Below, one piece after another: positions 62,646 through 64,000 of a stretch of DNA of 64,000 nt. Source of the stretch: Rhodospirillaceae bacterium (lineage in GTDB: Bacteria; Pseudomonadota; Alphaproteobacteria; UBA6615). Position numbers and translations under genes: made by a program. Positions within the stretch are counted from its first letter, which is position 1, and every line of letters begins with the position of its first letter. The stretch is from the NCBI GenBank assembly GCA_002724635.1, contig PBPM01000109.1:1-64000 (forward strand), given 5' to 3'. The notes below the pieces were generated by a model. It saw only the letters and a program-made list of their open reading frames with translations. It was not told the DNA's origin and did no database searches.

Positions 62646-63643
62646 TGCAAACGGCCGATCTCACGATCGGCGCGCTGGATGATACTAGTTGGAGCATCAG
62701 GATATTCGACGCGCAACTTTTTCAGCGTAATACAAGCGTCCGCTCTCTGCTCCAGCTGCGCCAGCGACATGCCAAGCTTCAAGAGATTGTCAGGCGCCTT
62801 GGCGCTGTCAGGGTAGCGCTGAAACCCCTCGGCGAAGGCGCGGGCGGCCGTCGGATAATTGCCACGCACGTAGAAGGTCTCTCCGAGCCAGTATTGGGCA
62901 TTGCCGGCCAGGGCGTCTTCCGGGTTAGCAGCCACGAATGCGCTGAGCGCCGTCTCAGCGCTTTCAAAATCGCGCTGCAGCAGGAAACGGTATGCGAAGT
63001 CGTACTGGTCGGGCGGGCTTCCCGCCGGCAGGATCGCGGAGGATGTGCTCGCGATCTGCGTGGCTGAATCCGAATTAGCCGTTTGGCCGCTCACCGAGGT
63101 CGTGGTGATGCCGGCGTTACGCAGCTGGGTTCCGGAGAGGCTCCCGATTACCTGCGGCGCACCCGCATCGGGGGTCGGCGCGACCGTCACCGCGCCTGGC
63201 GCAAGCGGCACGGCTGGTGGCAACGGTTGCGTCGCCATCGCCGCAGTGCGCTGTTCGAGCGCCTGCAGCCGGAAATCGACATCGGCGACGAGGCGATCCA
63301 TACGATGATTCATCTGTCGCACCTGAAAATCGAGCTGCTCCACCTGCCCCGTCAACCGACGCAGCTGCTCTTCCAGCCCGTCGGTCGTGGCCTGGATATT
63401 CGACAATGCCGAACCGCTCGACGCCGGTGATGTGCCGGAGGATGCATCCGGAGACGAGACCGGGGCAGGGAGAGTCGTGCCACGATACACGGTCCGCTCT
63501 AGGGTCTGGAGCTGGCGTTCGAGACGCGAAACCGTATCCGCCAACCCCCGCATATCGTTGAACTGGGCCATCGCTGCACTGGCATACAACGTGATCAGAA
63601 GCGACAGGCCCGCTGCCGTGAAAATCCGAGTAGGGTGCAACAT
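62636..63643 (-). CDS. cpoB: Cell division coordinator CpoB (Tol-Pal system YbgF)
   Basis: The 335-residue periplasmic protein has a signal peptide (cleavage near ASAAMA-QF), a coiled coil (GLADTVSRLERQLQTLERTV), a low-complexity linker, a second coiled region (LEEQLRRLTGQVEQLDFQVRQMNHRMDRLV) and C-terminal TPR repeats (DFAYRFLLQRDFESAETALSAFVAANPEDALAGNAQYWLGETFYVRG). It links peptidoglycan synthesis with outer-membrane constriction. pal ends 210 bases upstream with a terminator between, so cpoB may have its own promoter. Confidence 0.95.
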   Translation of the reverse strand: MLHPTRIFTAAGLSLLITLYASAAMAQFNDMRGLADTVSRLERQLQTLERTVYRGTTLPAPVSSPDASSGTSPASSGSALSNIQATTDGLEEQLRRLTGQVEQLDFQVRQMNHRMDRLVADVDFRLQALEQRTAAMATQPLPPAVPLAPGAVTVAPTPDAGAPQVIGSLSGTQLRNAGITTTSVSGQTANSDSATQIASTSSAILPAGSPPDQYDFAYRFLLQRDFESAETALSAFVAANPEDALAGNAQYWLGETFYVRGNYPTAARAFAEGFQRYPDSAKAPDNLLKLGMSLAQLEQRADACITLKKLRVEYPDAPTSIIQRADREIGRLQCP

Positions 63644-63723
63644 GTCGGCGTCGTCCGCAGAAGTTTTTGGTTGATCGAGTTTGGTTTGAAGCCGGCGCCA
63701 TGTGTCCGCCGGCCCGTTGGGTT

Positions 63724-63784
63724 GCGAAATTAAAATTTCGCCTTGCTTTTCGGCGAAACTATGGCACGCGTCGCGATATCGCGA
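63724..63784. promoter_or_regulatory. Two palindromes in the pal-cpoB gap
   Basis: GCGAAATT-AA-AATTTCGC (63724-63741) is a perfect inverted repeat with an AT-rich centre, and TCGCGATATCGCGA (63771-63784) is a 14-base palindrome. Both lie upstream of cpoB on its strand and may be an operator or a promoter-associated fold. Confidence 0.4.
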
Positions 63785-63800
63785 TAACTCCCCGCCAAAC

Positions 63801-63826
63801 GAAAACGCCCCGGATCACCCGGGGCG
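63801..63826 (-). terminator. Intrinsic terminator after pal
   Basis: On the minus strand CGCCCCGG-GTGAT-CCGGGGCG is a perfect eight-pair hairpin followed directly by TTTTCGTTT, 28 bases after the pal stop. It separates pal from cpoB transcriptionally. Confidence 0.9.
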
Positions 63827-63853
63827 CATCGCCTTTTGATTTTCTGACCGCCG

Positions 63854-64000
63854 TTAGTTGTCGCTGATCACGATCACCGCGCGGCGATTCTGCGCCCATG
63901 CACGTTCGTTCGAACCCACGACTGCCGGACGCTCCTTGCCGAAGCTCACGATCTTGACGCGGTTCGGATTGATGCCGAGCGACACCAGATAGTCACGGGC
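63854..64000 (-). CDS. pal: Peptidoglycan-associated lipoprotein Pal, C-terminal fragment
   Basis: The minus-strand frame is open from the window edge to a TAA and gives 48 residues of the OmpA-like domain: ARDYLVSLGINPNRVKIVSFGKE, then WAQNRRAVIVI, with the NRR motif of peptidoglycan binding. The start lies outside the window. cpoB downstream confirms the Tol-Pal context. It is missing from the ORF track. Confidence 0.92.
   Translation of the reverse strand, partial: ARDYLVSLGINPNRVKIVSFGKERPAVVGSNERAWAQNRRAVIVISDN

Noticed and set aside
1-64000. CRISPR arrays, insertion sequences, prophage genes, rRNA operons
   Set aside because: No regularly spaced repeats, transposase or phage motifs or rRNA sequence were seen. 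Gene loss here is by point decay and deletion rather than visible IS insertion.

Overview
This G+C-rich window comes from the chromosome of an alphaproteobacterium. The signs are a C4-type 5-aminolevulinate synthase (hemA), an RpoH heat-shock sigma factor, hisZ next to purA, serC-serA behind a leader that resembles the alphaproteobacterial serC leader RNA, the xseB-ispA-dxs block, and the pal-cpoB-tilS-ftsH-folP-glmM order. The genus cannot be fixed from the sequence. Most of the window is core metabolism and housekeeping, with accessory catabolic genes and several decayed genes inserted between the core blocks.

Layout. 1-4.3 kb: 3' end of a class III aminotransferase, a cupin, hemA with a perfect operator-like palindrome upstream and a PadR-like regulator downstream, then a minus-strand SDR-cupin pair with a decayed second cupin copy. 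4.7-7.5 kb: pdxH divergent from fabI-aroC. The gap between them holds a three-way-junction-like fold with a nine-U tail, the best candidate here for an undescribed element. 7.6-10 kb: an AhpD-like protein and a DUF1007/NicO metal-transport pair. 10-20 kb: rlmD-tlyA and HDAC-xseB-ispA-dxs, separated by a beta-hydroxyacid dehydrogenase, an FMN alpha-hydroxyacid oxidase and an acyl-CoA dehydrogenase; the last two have altered catalytic residues. 20-25 kb: an RND efflux operon whose adaptor carries an N-terminal EF-hand pair.

25-43 kb is the accessory stretch: HpcH/HpaI aldolase, a decayed GPH-family transporter, a flavin monooxygenase-like protein, maleylacetate reductase with 3-oxoadipyl-CoA thiolase (the lower end of a hydroxyquinol-type aromatic pathway), another cupin, an Old Yellow Enzyme homologue, a two-domain rhodanese, SDR and FMN reductase genes, and a GMC oxidoreductase divergent from a benzoylformate decarboxylase-like enzyme and an MFS transporter. 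No ring-cleaving dioxygenase is visible.

43-64 kb returns to core functions: tRNA-Glu(CTC), threonine aldolase, rluD, rpoH, serC-serA-hisZ-purA on the minus strand, two overlapping MaoC-like genes, a decayed Ada/Ogt gene, two tandem EamA transporters directly downstream of thiD, then glmM, folP, ftsH, tilS, cpoB and the 3' end of pal. Four broken genes (a cupin, a GPH transporter, an unidentified ORF and an Ada/Ogt gene) plus a probable cupin remnant can be read from homology to neighbours or families. They suggest active gene loss in the spaces between core operons.
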